A model generated the notes under the pieces. It made no database searches and was not told the origin of the DNA. It saw only the letters and a list, made by a program, of their open reading frames with translations. 6,960 nt of DNA from Fidelibacterota bacterium (GTDB lineage Bacteria > Fidelibacterota > Marinisomatia > SCGC-AAA003-L08 > D37C17). The DNA lies in NCBI GenBank assembly GCA_002711465.1, contig PARL01000014.1, positions 1-6,960 of the forward strand, in the 5' to 3' direction. The first letter of the stretch is position 1. Each line of letters starts with the position of its first letter. The translations under genes and the position numbers were made by a program. Positions 5,740 through 6,960 of the stretch are shown here, in pieces.

Positions 5740-6960
5740 ATGCCAAAAACATTTATAATTTATTTTTTACTTTTTTCTTTAATAACTACACAAGATTTTA
5801 ATGAAGGTCCATATGGCCAGGAGTATTTTGATATTGCAGGACCGTTTACAGTACTTGATTTAAATAATAGTACAGTTCTAGGTGATTTAAATGACGATTC
5901 TATATTAAACATAAATGATGTAATATTTTTAATTGGAATAATTTTAAATACCATTGATCTAGGAGATGAAGAAATAAATGGTGATATAAATATTGACGGT
6001 GATATTAACGTTTTAGATATTACTTTGCTTATAGAAAGAATATTATACCCTGATTCTTTTAATCCAGAAAATATATGGGATTTCCAAACTGAGTGGGATG
6101 GTGAAGATAATTATATGTTCATTCATTATGATCCTTCTAATACAAATTCGGTAAATATGTGGTCTGATAATTGTCCTGCTAATATTTGTTCAAATGGCTC
6201 TGATAGATTAACACTACTAGAAAAATCTAACTTAAATACTCATTATTTCTTTTTATCCTCAGGTGCAGATGCAGAAAGAGATATAACTCTTATTCAAGAA
6301 TTTTTCAAAAATACTATTGAGCAAAATATGTCTCCAGAAATGCAAGAACACTGGAAAAAACACTTACATTTTGTACCAACACCTGTAAGTGAACTTGATA
6401 ATTGGATAGAACAGAGAATTGTTGGGACATATGCATTTTCTATTGATAGATTTCAAAGAATTAAACAGTCTGGATATTTAGGAAATCCAGCCGGCTTTAC
6501 AGGTTTTTATATGAATTTCTTAGCGCATGAAGTAACATATCAAGATTATGAATGGAATGCATTAAATGAAGATGAGAATACCTATGATGAGGTGTCTGTA
6601 TTTGAAAGAGAATTATATACAGGTGGCTGGGCGGCTACTATTGAAAAAATTGTAGAATTTCCTGCGCTTGATCAATTAAATAATTATAGTGGTATGTCAA
6701 TTGAACTGTTAAGAGGTTGCCCAGACGCTAATGGAAATTATAGTGATCAAGGATGTGATGATTATGACCGTAAAGCAAGGATGTTCATATGCGATGAAGA
6801 TGGCTCAAATTGCCATGAGGCAGCTAGATGGATTACACCCTTTGATCGTCAACCTCATCATTTAACAGACATAAGTCCATTTATATCGATGTTAAAACCT
6901 GGTGGTAATAAATTAATTAAGTTCCAAGAATCAGGTTGGCCAAATAGTTTATTAACTATG
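5740..6960 (+). CDS. Secreted dockerin-bearing PNGase F-like glycoprotein amidase (partial, C-terminus off right edge)
   Basis: 407 codons are open to the window end. PNGase F enzymes cleave the amide bond between Asn and the first GlcNAc of N-glycans. Order: signal peptide (about 1-18), GPYG/AGPF segment (23-36), dockerin (48-104; loops D49, N51, D53, N57, D60 and D82, N84, D86, D88, N90, D93), a conserved middle region of unknown fold (about 112-310; FFLSS, HWKKHLHF, SIDRFQRIK, LAHEV), then the start of a PNGase F N-domain (about 318-407). That last part holds CDDYDR with Asp343 placed like catalytic Asp60 (CDEWDR) of Elizabethkingia PNGase F, a preceding Cys327/Cys339 pair like Cys51/Cys56, RWITP (cf. 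RFITP), LTDISPFISML (cf. IDVTDFKSLL), and Glu397 in FQESGW placed like Glu118. The residue matching Glu206 and the C-terminal domain lie outside the window. ATG has AGGA 8 bases upstream (5728-5731). Divergent from the transporter; paralog of the left-edge gene. Comparison with PNGase F is from memory of its sequence. Confidence 0.88.
   Translation, partial: MPKTFIIYFLLFSLITTQDFNEGPYGQEYFDIAGPFTVLDLNNSTVLGDLNDDSILNINDVIFLIGIILNTIDLGDEEINGDINIDGDINVLDITLLIERILYPDSFNPENIWDFQTEWDGEDNYMFIHYDPSNTNSVNMWSDNCPANICSNGSDRLTLLEKSNLNTHYFFLSSGADAERDITLIQEFFKNTIEQNMSPEMQEHWKKHLHFVPTPVSELDNWIEQRIVGTYAFSIDRFQRIKQSGYLGNPAGFTGFYMNFLAHEVTYQDYEWNALNEDENTYDEVSVFERELYTGGWAATIEKIVEFPALDQLNNYSGMSIELLRGCPDANGNYSDQGCDDYDRKARMFICDEDGSNCHEAARWITPFDRQPHHLTDISPFISMLKPGGNKLIKFQESGWPNSLLTM

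Noticed and set aside
5760..5954. 64-codon minus-strand open frame
   Set aside because: Antisense to the signal peptide and dockerin of the PNGase F-like gene, which has a ribosome site and clear homology to the left-edge gene.
1..6960. tRNA, rRNA, CRISPR, insertion sequence or prophage signals
   Set aside because: All five genes and short gaps are accounted for; no repeat array, transposase, integrase or structured RNA was seen.

Overview
The window is strongly AT-rich and almost fully coding. It carries five genes: three complete, and one cut off at each edge. Four of the five encode secreted proteins with a signal peptide and a two-repeat type I dockerin-like calcium-binding module (DxNxDGxxNxxD loops). 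AT-rich DNA, many secreted dockerin-tagged hydrolases and the absence of a recognisable type IX sorting tail suggest an uncultured marine bacterium of the Marinimicrobia (SAR406) type or a relative. That placement is inferred from general family knowledge and is not proven by the sequence.

Layout, left to right. Positions 1-768 (minus strand) hold the N-terminal 256 codons of a secreted dockerin protein that starts at TTG and whose C-terminus lies off the left edge. Positions 778-3198 (minus) encode an 806-residue secreted subtilisin-like (S8) protease with an Ig-like/beta-sandwich region and a C-terminal dockerin. Positions 3218-4711 (minus) encode a shorter, 497-residue paralogous S8 protease with the dockerin directly after the catalytic domain. 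Positions 4780-5646 (minus) encode a 10-TM EamA/DMT-family transporter. Positions 5740-6960 (plus) hold the first 407 codons of a divergent gene. It is a paralog of the left-edge gene and runs into a peptide-N-glycosidase F (PNGase F)-like domain with recognisable active-site residues.

Gaps are 9, 19, 68 and 93 bases, so no stretch of 300 bases lacks a gene. The two proteases and the left-edge gene look like one minus-strand transcription unit (4711 to 1), probably driven by a promoter in the 68-base gap. The plus-strand gene has its own promoter-like sequence in the 93-base gap.

Taken together, this looks like an extracellular glycoprotein-degradation locus. The PNGase F-like enzyme would strip N-glycans, the two subtilases would cut the exposed polypeptide, and dockerin modules would tether or stabilise the enzymes. 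The co-operation is inferred from gene content and adjacency. The most noteworthy points are the inverted pair of PNGase-type paralogs flanking the proteases, the N-terminal dockerin that seems to interrupt another domain, the unrecognised conserved middle domain of those paralogs, and the TTG start in frame just after the upstream protease's stop codon.
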